From Taibaiella koreensis (GTDB lineage: Bacteria > Bacteroidota > Bacteroidia > Chitinophagales > Chitinophagaceae), in NCBI RefSeq assembly GCF_003545715.1, contig NZ_QVNU01000001.1:310001-374000 (forward strand): DNA of 64,000 nt. The letters run 5' to 3'. Positions 7,112 to 16,600 of this stretch are shown piece by piece. How positions within the stretch are numbered: the first letter of the stretch is position 1; every line of letters begins with the position of its first letter. A program made the position numbers and the translations under genes. The notes under the pieces were generated by a model, which was given only the letters and a program-made list of their open reading frames with translations, did not search any database and was not told the DNA's origin.

Positions 7112-9097
7112 TTACAACCTGCCTACCTTTGCTGCTTTTGTATTTGAGATAATAAAAATAGGTGCCTGTATCGGCTTTCCGCCGTTCATTTGTCCATTCC
7201 ATTCCTGTTCCGGTTGGTTGCTGTGGAATACGCGCTGACCGTAACGGTTGTACAGGGAGAAGTCGTATTCAGTCATGTTCAGGCAGTGCAGGTATATTTT
7301 CAGCCCGTCGTTGTTGCCGTCACCATTGGGTGAAAAGGCATTCGGTACAAATGCCTGGCAATCGCAATCTTCAGTGGTTACCTCCACTGTATCGCTAAAG
7401 ACACCGCATACATTAGTTGCCGTTACGGTATAAGTTCCCTGCTGTGTTACCGTTGCGGTATTGCCGCTCTCGCCATTGCTCCATCGCATGGAACCAGGCG
7501 GAGACGCGGTTGCCCGGAGGGTCAATGCGGCGCCGGCGCAAATCGTAGTATCGGGCTGCAGAATAGCAGTAACCGTGGTTAAAAGGGATATCTGTATCGA
7601 GTCGTGGTACTGGCAGCGGGCAGAGTCGGCCGTGACCGTATATAATCCTGCTCCGGACACTTTATAGGAAGGACTAAAGCTGCCGTCCTGCCAGTGGTAT
7701 AATGGTCCCGCAACATCTGGCGACAGTATAAGGGTATCGCCGGGGCATATACTGGTATCAGGTCCAAGCAGCGGTTGCTCCAGCAGTTGGAAACGGATCC
7801 GGATGCTGTCCATATAGCCTGTACAATTTTTTTGCCCCGCTAACCAATAGACACCAGGCTGTGTAAAGGTTTCCTGCGGTTGGGTGCTGCCGGTGCTCCA
7901 CATAAATGTCTGATAGTCTGGATCGCCGTACAGCGTCACAGCGCTGTCCCTGCAAATAACGGTATCTGTAAATATGTACTGCCCGTAAACAGGCGCGGCT
8001 ACCGCTGCCGGGTTGCCCAGCTCGACGAAAGGAAGCGATATCATGCCAGGTAGAAAATTCCGTTCGAGGGTCACTGCGGCTCCTGAAGCATTAGGCGTAT
8101 TCAGGCGGGCGATAGCGGTACCCAGGCCTCCTGATATGGCATCCCAGCGTGTCGTATACAGCTTCTGATCGGGCCCCAGACGCGATCGGAAATAGCGGCC
8201 GGTATCTATTTGCACAAGCGAGCCCGCTACAGCGCTTGTATTGGGCATAAAAGAAAGATCGGCCTGGTACAAGCCAGTTTGATCGCTGATAAACAATTTA
8301 GAATCGTCGGGCGAAAATGCCGGATAAAGCATGGGTATATCCAGTGTATGGAAATTGAAGAACTGCCCTGTAATGTTGTTGAAGGAAGCGAGCTCGATAG
8401 CGGCGCCACTAGCGGCGGCAATACCATTTCCGGAGGTATTGGTATTCATAGCATAGTTATCGCTAGTACCCGGAGGAGCCGCAATCGCACCTTGCGACAC
8501 CACAGGACTCGCAGCTATCCCATTTGCATCTGCCCGGTAGGCCACAATATCTTTATTGCCTCTCCGGTGCAGCACGATCCAGTGGCCGCCACAATTGGGT
8601 ATCGGCATCAGGTTTATCCCCTCAACCACATTTGTATCCAGCAGGATATTTTTCTGGCCGGGCACCACATCTCCCAGCCCCCCGTTCAGGCTCATGTCGA
8701 TTACGGAATAGTAAGCATTGTAGCTACTCTGCTCAATAGCGTCGGTGGTGATCAGGAAGTATTTGAAGAAATCGAAGGGGAAGCGGATGATGCCGACACC
8801 CTTGTAGCTGGAGCCCAGGTTCTGGTTGCCCGATATATTTGTGCCGTTTGGCATATAATTGTGGTTGCGGTCCCAGACGGTATCGGCGCCCATATAAAAC
8901 AACAGGCCGCCGGAGGAGTTACACACACTGGCCGAACCTTCGAATACAAAGACCTTTGATGTCCCCGCCACAGGCGACGCACCGTTGAAGTCCAGGCTTC
9001 GTCTGCCGCCAAAGCACCAGATATTGTTTTCTCCCTGTGCCAGAAGTGCGGGTGTACAGATTACGATACATATAAAGAGGAAAAGAAGCGGTTTCAT
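7112..9097 (-). CDS. Secreted T9SS type B sorting-domain protein, paralogue 1, C-terminus frameshifted
   Basis: This is the first of three tandem paralogues. The 661 residues comprise a signal peptide (ending ALLAQ), an N-terminal region of about 370 residues probably forming a beta-propeller (with NNIWCFG, DMSLNGGLGDVVPGQKN and a WIVLHRRG motif), three Ig-like domains each opening with a D-T-x-I-C motif (about 375-575), and a CHU_C gliding-type C-terminal domain (FVPNAFSPNGDGNND). The last 25 residues do not match the paralogues. One base appears missing in the A run near 7176-7178: shifting the frame there restores GTYFYYLKYK and a KGDITLLR end, with the stop at 7083-7085. As read, the T9SS sorting end is lost, so export or anchoring would fail unless the frame varies or the base is a sequencing error. 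Confidence 0.85.
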   Translation of the reverse strand: MKPLLFLFICIVICTPALLAQGENNIWCFGGRRSLDFNGASPVAGTSKVFVFEGSASVCNSSGGLLFYMGADTVWDRNHNYMPNGTNISGNQNLGSSYKGVGIIRFPFDFFKYFLITTDAIEQSSYNAYYSVIDMSLNGGLGDVVPGQKNILLDTNVVEGINLMPIPNCGGHWIVLHRRGNKDIVAYRADANGIAASPVVSQGAIAAPPGTSDNYAMNTNTSGNGIAAASGAAIELASFNNITGQFFNFHTLDIPMLYPAFSPDDSKLFISDQTGLYQADLSFMPNTSAVAGSLVQIDTGRYFRSRLGPDQKLYTTRWDAISGGLGTAIARLNTPNASGAAVTLERNFLPGMISLPFVELGNPAAVAAPVYGQYIFTDTVICRDSAVTLYGDPDYQTFMWSTGSTQPQETFTQPGVYWLAGQKNCTGYMDSIRIRFQLLEQPLLGPDTSICPGDTLILSPDVAGPLYHWQDGSFSPSYKVSGAGLYTVTADSARCQYHDSIQISLLTTVTAILQPDTTICAGAALTLRATASPPGSMRWSNGESGNTATVTQQGTYTVTATNVCGVFSDTVEVTTEDCDCQAFVPNAFSPNGDGNNDGLKIYLHCLNMTEYDFSLYNRYGQRVFHSNQPEQEWNGQMNGGKPIQAPIFIISNTKAAKVGRL

Positions 9098-9251
9098 GGT
9101 ACTATTGGTCTAACGTGTCATACTAAAAATTAAAGGAGTTTTCCCATACCACAGCCCGGACCTTACAATGATAAGATCTTCCTTTTTTTATACCTAACAG
9201 CATTTGAGAACTGTGCCGGATAAGCAATATGTGTACCGCAACGGAGTTGGC

Positions 9252-11258
9252 TTAACGCAACAGCGTAATGTCTCCCTTTCTTTTGATCATAACGCCTTCA
9301 CCGTTTTTATACTGCAAGTAGTAAAAATAAGTGCCCTGGTCTGCTGTATGCCCGTTGGTTTCCCCGTTCCAGGCGTCGGAGGGAGCCCTGCCGCGGAAGA
9401 CACGCTGACCATACCGGTTGTATACCGAGAACTGGTAACCGGTAGTACCCGGGCAATTCAGGAATACCTTTAGCTGATCGTTCTTGCCATCTCCATTAGG
9501 CGAAAAGGCATTCGGGACAAACGGGTTGCAAATACAATCCTCGACTGTTATCCTCACCGAATCCATAAGCGTGCCGCAGGCATTGGTCGCGGTCAGCACA
9601 TAGCTGCCGCTTTCCGTTACTTCGATCGTATTACCCTGTTCCCCCGTATTCCAAAGCAGTTCGCTTCCTGGCGATGCAGTGGCACGCAGGGATAAGGGCG
9701 TCCCCTTGCAGATGGTGGTATCTGCTTGCAGAATGTTGGCGAAAGGCTGGAGCAGTGTTACCCGTATCGTGTCCTGGTACCGGCAGGGCAGTGCAATTGC
9801 TGTTACACTGTATACACCCGGCTGCTTTATCGTAAACGTAGCGGCATGGCTGCCGTCCTGCCATTGGTAATCGACGTCCGGTAGCGAAGGCGTTAAAACG
9901 AAAGTATCACCCGGGCAAATGGCAGTATCGGGGCCCAGCAGCGGCTGCTCGAGGTTCCGGAAGGCTACCCGGAAAGTATCTATGAACGTAGTGCATCGTT
10001 TCCGTCCCTGCAGCCAGTAGGTTCCGGGTTGGGAAAACGTTTCCTGCTGTGCCGTACCGCCGGTGCTCCAGAAATAGCCCTCGTAGCCGGGGTCCCCGGT
10101 CAGCGTAACGGAAGCTGCCTGACAAACTACTGTATCCTTATGGCTATAGCTGGTATCTAACGATGGCAACACAGCGGCGGGGCATCCCAGCTCCAAGGTG
10201 GCCACACCATTCAATGAAGGAATAAAGCTACGCTCTATGCTCACGGCGGCGCCTGCTGCATTGGGGTTTGGGATTCGGGCCAGGCTCATTATAACACCAA
10301 GCGGTGCAATACTGAACCGTGCGAGGTACAGCTTTTGGTCCGGTCCCACGCGCGAGCCCAGGTAATTGCCGGTATCGATGAGTGTCATTGAGCCGAGTAC
10401 CGCAGCGGTATTGGGCATTAGTGAAAGGTCAAATTGATACAAGCCGTGACTATTACGGGCATACAACCTGGAATCGTCGGGCGAAAAGGTAGGGAAGTTG
10501 AGCGCAGTGTCGATGATCTTGAAATTAGAGAAGAGGCCGGTGCTGTTATCGAAGGAGCCTAGCTCTGTGAAGGGGTAAACCACACCAGCAATGCCATTCC
10601 CGTTATTGTTAGGCATAAAATGGACGCCAGCGTAAGCATTGGCCGGGAGCAGCCCCTGGGAAATGACAGGGCTGCTTGCTATGCCACCGGCATCGATACG
10701 AAAGGCACGGTATTCTGTATTGCCCTTTTGGTGCAGCACGAGCCAGTGGCCATTACAGCCGGCCATAGGCATCAGACTGATTCCTTCGACGGTGTTGGTA
10801 TCCAGGATTATGTTTTTTTGACCAGGTACCACATCGCCCAGGCCTCCGTCCAGGTTCATGTCTACAATGGAATAATAGGTGTTGTGGCTTGCATGCTCAA
10901 ATTCGTCGATCATGAAAACGTAGTATTTTGCAGTGTCGGATGGTGACTGTACGATGCCGACACCACGGTGCGAAGAACCCGTAGTGTTGCCGGATATACC
11001 GGTGCCATATGGCATATATTGGTGGTTGCGGTTCCAAATGGTATCTCTGCCGATGTAAAAAAGCAGGTTACCGGCTTTGTTGCATACACTTGCCGAGCCT
11101 TCTGCCGAATTGGATTTTGAAGGAGTAAGTACCGGTGTGCCACCATTGAAGTCCAGGCCTCCCCTGTAGCCAAAACACCAGATATTGTTTTCCCGCTGTG
11201 CGCAAAGCATAACAGAACAGCTTACAAGGAATAAGAGAAGGATGGCAAATGTTTTCAT
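9252..11258 (-). CDS. Secreted T9SS type B sorting-domain protein, paralogue 2
   Basis: The 668-residue protein has the same architecture as its two neighbours: signal peptide (LLLFLVSCSVMLCAQ), N-terminal propeller-like region with DMNLDGGLGDVVPGQKN, three Ig-like repeats (DTVVCQA, DTAICPG, DTTICKG openings), and an intact CHU_C domain (FVPNAFSPNGDGKND, YNRYGQRVF, GTYFYYLQYK, ending KRKGDITLLR). Known family behaviour is outer-membrane translocation by the type IX system using this C-terminal domain, followed by surface attachment or release. No enzymatic motif is visible, so a structural or binding role is likely, but the ligand is unknown. The gaps to its neighbours (154 and 197 bp) could carry separate promoters; I found no perfect -7 motif there. 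Confidence 0.9.
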   Translation of the reverse strand: MKTFAILLLFLVSCSVMLCAQRENNIWCFGYRGGLDFNGGTPVLTPSKSNSAEGSASVCNKAGNLLFYIGRDTIWNRNHQYMPYGTGISGNTTGSSHRGVGIVQSPSDTAKYYVFMIDEFEHASHNTYYSIVDMNLDGGLGDVVPGQKNIILDTNTVEGISLMPMAGCNGHWLVLHQKGNTEYRAFRIDAGGIASSPVISQGLLPANAYAGVHFMPNNNGNGIAGVVYPFTELGSFDNSTGLFSNFKIIDTALNFPTFSPDDSRLYARNSHGLYQFDLSLMPNTAAVLGSMTLIDTGNYLGSRVGPDQKLYLARFSIAPLGVIMSLARIPNPNAAGAAVSIERSFIPSLNGVATLELGCPAAVLPSLDTSYSHKDTVVCQAASVTLTGDPGYEGYFWSTGGTAQQETFSQPGTYWLQGRKRCTTFIDTFRVAFRNLEQPLLGPDTAICPGDTFVLTPSLPDVDYQWQDGSHAATFTIKQPGVYSVTAIALPCRYQDTIRVTLLQPFANILQADTTICKGTPLSLRATASPGSELLWNTGEQGNTIEVTESGSYVLTATNACGTLMDSVRITVEDCICNPFVPNAFSPNGDGKNDQLKVFLNCPGTTGYQFSVYNRYGQRVFRGRAPSDAWNGETNGHTADQGTYFYYLQYKNGEGVMIKRKGDITLLR

Positions 11259-11302
11259 GGTTCAATCGGTTTTTTACACAATTTAAAAGCAATACCCGGG
11301 TG

Positions 11303-11390
11303 TTGCTGTCCGGGATTCTCCTCTTGACCAGGATAGCGGTTGTCTCCTTGACCATGCCGAAGCCCGAGAGGAGGCTTTACCGGACAGCAA
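11303..11390. repeat. Imperfect inverted repeat between paralogues 2 and 3
   Basis: TTGCTGTCCGG at 11303-11313 pairs perfectly with 11380-11390, and an inner CTCCTCT (11318-11324) pairs with 11367-11373. The loop region carries two copies of TTGACCA (11324-11330 and 11348-11354). No T tract follows, so a simple terminator is unlikely. It may be a structured 3' UTR or a remnant of a small mobile repeat. Confidence 0.5.
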
Positions 11391-11455
11391 TTCTGCCAAA
11401 ATGCCTAATGGTAATCAGTTCGAGTGCGGTAAATGTGCCTTATCAATGAAAACGC

Positions 11456-13462
11456 CTAGTGTATCAGGATAATGTCTCCCTTTTTCTTGATCATCTGCCC
11501 TTCTGTATCCTTATACTGGAGATAATAGAAATAGGTGCCTGTATCGCTACCCTTTCCATTAAATGACCCATCCCACTCATCGCCGGGTTGGGTGCTGCGG
11601 AACACGCGCTGGCCATAACGATTATACACCTGGAACTGGTACTCCCTGGTGCCCGGACAATTGAGGAATACCCGCAGCTTGTCGTTCTTCCCATCGCCAT
11701 TGGGCGAAAAGGCATTGGGGACAAACGGCTTGCAGATACAATTTTCTGCGGTCACTTGTACAGAGTCCCTGAACACGCCGCAGGCATTGGTTGCCGTAAG
11801 CGTGTAGCTGCCGCTTTCTGTAACTGCTATCGTACTGCCTTGCTCACCGGTACTCCACAATAATTCGCTTCCCGGGGCGGCCTTTGCCTCCAGCAACAGG
11901 CGATAACCGGCGCATATGGTGGTGCCCGGTTGCAGGATGCCGGCAAAAGGCGCTATCAGTGTTATATGTATTGTGTCCCGGTAGGTACAAGGTGGAACGA
12001 AAGCGGTCAGTTGGTAGGTTCCTGCCTGGCTTACGCTGAAGATAGGCCCCGTGCTTCCATCCTGCCACTGATAGCTGGTTGCCATAGCAGAAGGGATCAA
12101 CGTGAGCGTATCGCCGGGGCAAATGCTGGTATCGGGTCCCAGCAAAGGTTGTGCCAGGTTCCGGAAGCTAACCCGGAAGGTGTCGATGTAACGATTACAT
12201 TGCTTCCATCCCTGCAGCCAATAGGTACCCGGCTCCGAAAATACTTCCTGCTGCGTGGTGCCACCGGTGCTCCAGCGTATATCCCGGTAGGTCGGATCGC
12301 CTGTAAGCGTTACGGACGTTGCATTGCAGACAATGGTGTCTTTACTGCTATAATAGGTTATGCCCGGCGGCAGCACCGCCGCTGCGCTACCGAGCTCCTC
12401 AAATGGGAGACCGTAGAAGGCCGGGATGAAGTTGCGTTGCAGGTTTATTGCCGTAGCGATAGCATTGGGATTCTGTATACGGGCGATCGCGGTTCCGACC
12501 GAAAAAAAATTGGGTCGTATCACGTATAATTGTTGATCGGGGCCCAGTCTTGAGCCGGCATAATGACCAGTGTCGATAAGAGAGAGCGAGCCGAGAACGG
12601 CCGCAGTATTGGGTAGCAGCGAAACATCAAGCTGATGCAGGCCAGCACCGTTGCTCATATACAGCTTGGTGTCATCGGGCGAAAAGGTGGGATAGTACAT
12701 GGCAGTATCCACGACATGGAAGCCGGAGAACATCCCTGTGGCCTGGTCGAACGAACCCAGTTCGATCTTGGTAGTACCCACGGCCGCGATACGATTGCCG
12801 CTATTGTTGGCCCTAAAGCTATAGCCGTTGTAGATGCCGGCAGATGAAGCCAGAATGCCCTGGGAAATGACAGGGCTGGTCGACAGGCCACCGGCATCGA
12901 TGCTGTATGCATGGAACTCGGTACTCCCTCTTTTATGCAGAGCCACCCAGTAGCCCTTGCAGTCGCTCATAGGCAGCAGGCAAACGCCTTCGACAATATT
13001 GGTATCCAGCCGGATATTTTTTTGTCCGGGTACCACGTCGCCCAAACCGCCGTTCAGGTTCATGTCTATAACGGAATAATAAGCATCGAAGTGATGTAGT
13101 TCGACCGCATCTGTCACGAAGAGATAGTATTTGGAGGTATCGGCCGGGAATTGAACAATACCAACACCACGGTAAGCCGATCCCATGCTATTGCCCAGCA
13201 TCGCCGTACCGTTAGGCATAGCCTGGTGGTTGCGGTTCCATACCGTATCGCTGCCCATATAAAAGAGCAGGCTGCCACTTCTGTCGCATACGCTGGCAGA
13301 ACTTTCAAATACATCAAGCTTCGAGGTTCCGAGCACAGGTGTCGTGCCATTGAAGTCCAGGCTTTTGTGCCGGCCAAAGCACCAGATATTGTTTTCCCGT
13401 TGTGCCAGGAGCGCCGGTGAAGCAGCGATCATGAACAAGAGAAAAGAAAAAAGCGGTTTCAT
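11456..13462 (-). CDS. Secreted T9SS type B sorting-domain protein, paralogue 3
   Basis: The 668-residue protein is the third tandem copy: signal peptide (MKPLFSFLLFMIAASPALLAQ region), propeller-like N-terminal half (NNIWCFGRHKSLDFNG, DMNLNGGLGDVVPGQKN), three Ig-like domains (DTIVCNA, DTSICPG, GTTICAG openings) and an intact CHU_C sorting domain ending KKKGDIILIH. Its 5' leader shares TAGACCAATAG with paralogue 1, so the duplication included regulatory sequence. The upstream gap to smc carries repeated ATAAGTGTGC boxes (13590-13630). Function is unknown; the family is exported by the type IX system and often involved in adhesion or gliding-related surface structures. Paralogue 3 is probably the first gene of the cluster, since all three run leftward. 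Confidence 0.9.
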   Translation of the reverse strand: MKPLFSFLLFMIAASPALLAQRENNIWCFGRHKSLDFNGTTPVLGTSKLDVFESSASVCDRSGSLLFYMGSDTVWNRNHQAMPNGTAMLGNSMGSAYRGVGIVQFPADTSKYYLFVTDAVELHHFDAYYSVIDMNLNGGLGDVVPGQKNIRLDTNIVEGVCLLPMSDCKGYWVALHKRGSTEFHAYSIDAGGLSTSPVISQGILASSAGIYNGYSFRANNSGNRIAAVGTTKIELGSFDQATGMFSGFHVVDTAMYYPTFSPDDTKLYMSNGAGLHQLDVSLLPNTAAVLGSLSLIDTGHYAGSRLGPDQQLYVIRPNFFSVGTAIARIQNPNAIATAINLQRNFIPAFYGLPFEELGSAAAVLPPGITYYSSKDTIVCNATSVTLTGDPTYRDIRWSTGGTTQQEVFSEPGTYWLQGWKQCNRYIDTFRVSFRNLAQPLLGPDTSICPGDTLTLIPSAMATSYQWQDGSTGPIFSVSQAGTYQLTAFVPPCTYRDTIHITLIAPFAGILQPGTTICAGYRLLLEAKAAPGSELLWSTGEQGSTIAVTESGSYTLTATNACGVFRDSVQVTAENCICKPFVPNAFSPNGDGKNDKLRVFLNCPGTREYQFQVYNRYGQRVFRSTQPGDEWDGSFNGKGSDTGTYFYYLQYKDTEGQMIKKKGDIILIH

Positions 13463-13589
13463 GTTCTATTGGTCTATTGCTCACATAAAACAGGTGTTAA
13501 CAGGCATTCTATCCTTTATTTTTCCCCTGCTTTATTTTTAGGTTAATTCACAATATACCAATCTCTGGCTCCGGATACTGATATTTTTG

Positions 13590-13630
13590 ATAAGTGTGCC
13601 CGATTCATCAATAAGTGTGCAGCGTGCACA
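13590..13630. promoter_or_regulatory. Possible operator: paired ATAAGTGTGC boxes and an inverted repeat
   Basis: ATAAGTGTGC occurs at 13590-13599 and 13611-13620, 21 bp apart (two helical turns). The second copy merges into the inverted repeat TGTGCA-GCG-TGCACA at 13616-13630. The site lies upstream of paralogue 3 and downstream of smc. Regulator binding is inference. Confidence 0.4.
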
Positions 13631-13644
13631 TCCATCATAAAAGT

Positions 13645-13668
13645 AGCGGCAGCCGGAAGGCTGCCGCT
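13645..13668 (-). terminator. Terminator after smc
   Basis: A 10-bp perfect stem AGCGGCAGCC / GGCTGCCGCT closes a GGAA tetraloop; on the minus strand ACTTTTATG follows. It lies 28 bp past the smc stop. Confidence 0.75.
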
Positions 13669-13696
13669 AAGGGTTATCGTATGTTGTTTCCGTTGT

Positions 13697-16600
13697 CTAA
13701 TTGAGGCTTCGGAAGTCGACCGGTACTAGTTTGCTTACACCGGCTTCCTGCATCGTGACCCCATAGATCACATCGACAGCAGCCATGGTTTGCTTATTGT
13801 GCGTTACGATAATGAACTGTGAGTTGTCACTGAAGCGGCGGATCATTTGTGTGAACTTGCCTACGTTGGCGTCATCCAGAGGTGCATCCACCTCATCGAG
13901 GATACAGAAAGGCGCCGGCTTGATGAGGTAAATCGCAAACAGGAATGCCGTTGAGGTCAGTGTCTTTTCTCCGCCCGAGAGTTGGGTCAAGGTACTGGGG
14001 CGCTTGCCTTTGGGCTGCGCATAGATCTCGATGCCGCTATCGGCAATATTGTCGGGATCAGTGAGCTTGAGGTCGGCAGTATCTTCCTCAGTAAAGAGCG
14101 CTTTGAACACTTGCTGGAAATTGGTACGTACCGCATCGAAGGTTTCCCGGAACTTGCTGTTGGCGGTATTTTCCACCTCTTCGATAGTCGCCAGCAAGGT
14201 ATCGTGCGCCTCCATCAGGTCGGCCTTCTGGTCTGCGATAAAATCGTGACGTACTTTAATCTCGCCATACGCCTCTATGGCTGTGGGATTCACCTCCCCC
14301 ATATTTTCCAGGCGTTTCTTCATCCGTTCGGCTTCACCGTTCAGCTCCTCGACCGTCATATCGTTCCTACGGGGATCTTCCAGTATGGCTTCCAGGTCGA
14401 CCTTGAACTCAACACTGAGGCGTTCCTTCATGCCGGCCACCTGCAGTTTCATCTCGTTCAGCTTTTCGCGGATGCCGTTCAGTAGAGTCTCCGCCTGTTC
14501 TTTTTCACGGCGCTGGCGGCTGATCTTGCTTTCGTGCTCACTGATTGCATTACGCAGCTCATAATAGGTGCGGTCTTTTTCGCTCAACGCTTTCTCATCC
14601 GTTTCTTTTTTCTGCAACAGCTCATAAAGCTCATTGTCGCCAAAGTGCAGCTTGCCGCTGGTTTCGCTGATAAGCAATGCTGTTTCTTTCAGTTGCTCTT
14701 TATTGCTGGTGATCTGCTTTTCCAGGTCGCCCAGCTGGTTGTTGCGGAAGCTTAGCTCCTGCTTCAGGTTTTCCACCTTGCTCTGCTGCCTTGTATGCTG
14801 CAGGTTCTGGTTGTTGTATTGCTGCTGGGCCATGTTGAAATCCTGCTCCACCAGGGAGAAATCTTCCGACGCTTTGCGTATAGCATCCTGCAATCCCTGC
14901 AGTTGCTCTGTAATCTCATCCAGTTCTCCGCGGGTGCCGCTGATATTGTCCTGTGTATCGGCGAGCTGCTCTTCCAGGTCCTGCAGGCGTTTTTCGCCCG
15001 ATCCGTTAAGATGATCCAGGTGCTCGACACGATGGCTGAGATTGATGACCTGGTTGTTCAGTTTATTGATCTCAACGCGGCTTTGCTCGATGGCCTTGTC
15101 ATTCAGCTCCTGGTTAAAGCCTGTGATCATGATTTGCGTCTCGCTGATCTGCTGTTTCAATGCTGCCGTTGATTGACTCAGCTCTTCGATCTCTGCTGCC
15201 AGGCGCTCGAGGTTCTTGGCACGGCCTATTTTATTTCCTTCAAACAGTCCGATGCTGCCTCCGCCGAGGGTATACTTTCCCCTGAGGGTCTTGCCGCTTT
15301 TTTCGATCAGTACATTGCCATTGTGTACATCGGCCTGCGCCAGCGCGGTTTCCTGCTCGGCTATATAGACGTGGCCGAGCAGGTGCTCGGCGAGAGCCTG
15401 GTATTGCGGGTCTACGGTTATCACACTTAATGCCGGCGTAAGACCATCCTGCGGCGCGGTATCGCGGCCGGGATTTTCCCGGAATTGATTCAGCAGGAAA
15501 AAATTGGCTTTACCCTTCTTGTAGTTGTCGAGCAACTGCACGGCCTGTGCCGCCTCAGCCACATCGTCTACCACATAATAGTTAAGATAGCTGTCCAGCA
15601 CGTTTTCCAATGCGGTACGGTATTCATCCTTTACCACAAAAACATCGGAAAGCAGTGGGGCATCACTATTCCAGTCTTTATTCTTTTTCAGGAATTTGAT
15701 ACTGTCGGGGTAGCCCTCAAGGCTATCGACCAGCGATTTCAGCAGGTCGTGCTCATTGCGGCGCGCATCGAGCTTCCGGTTTTGCTCTACTGACCGGGCG
15801 CGCAGGTTCTCCAGCTGTTCCTGGCCCTGCAAAATTTTATTTTTGATCTCTTCGTGGCGGGTAAGCAAGGCCTGGAGCTCGTCCTGCTGCTGCAGCGCCT
15901 GCCCCTCCGTATCTTCTTTTTCCCGGCGCAGCTGATCGATCTGCGCGTTACGTTGCGCTTTCTCTTCCTGGACCTGATGAATGGAGCGCTGCAGGTTCAT
16001 TACGGAAGTGTCGGCAACGGCTACTTTTTTCTCCGCATCAAACTGCCGGCGTTGGAACTGCTGGAGATTGCTGCGCTGTTGTTCCAGCTCCTGTCGCTTC
16101 TGCTCAAAATGTTCCCGCTTATCTTCCAGGGTTTCTTTCAACGTTTCCAGCTGGTCCTTCAGCTCTGCGATCGCTTCTTGCTCAGCGACAACCTGCTTGT
16201 CTGCAAAAGCAATAGACTCGTGCAATTGCTTACCCTGCTGATCGGCATTTACAAGGAATTGGTTGAGATTCTTTTCCCTGTCCTGCAGGTGATCCAGCCT
16301 TTGTGCTGCCAGCTTTTTTTCACTCTCCAGCGAGCGAATACGGTTCACCAGGTCGTTGAATTGCTTCTGCAGTCCGTTCAGTTCTTGCTCTTTCTGCACC
16401 AGCTTTACTTTGTTGGCTTCGATCTCCGCCTCATCGCCCGCGATCTCGGTCTCGATCTTCAGCTTCTTATCGTGCTCCACGTCGTGCTGCGTATTCAGGT
16501 CCTGGTATTTGCCATTGAACTCCTCCAGGGAGGCCTTTGCCAGCTCGATGCTGACCTCTTTGTATTCATTCTTGATCTGGAAATAGCGTTCCGCCTTACG

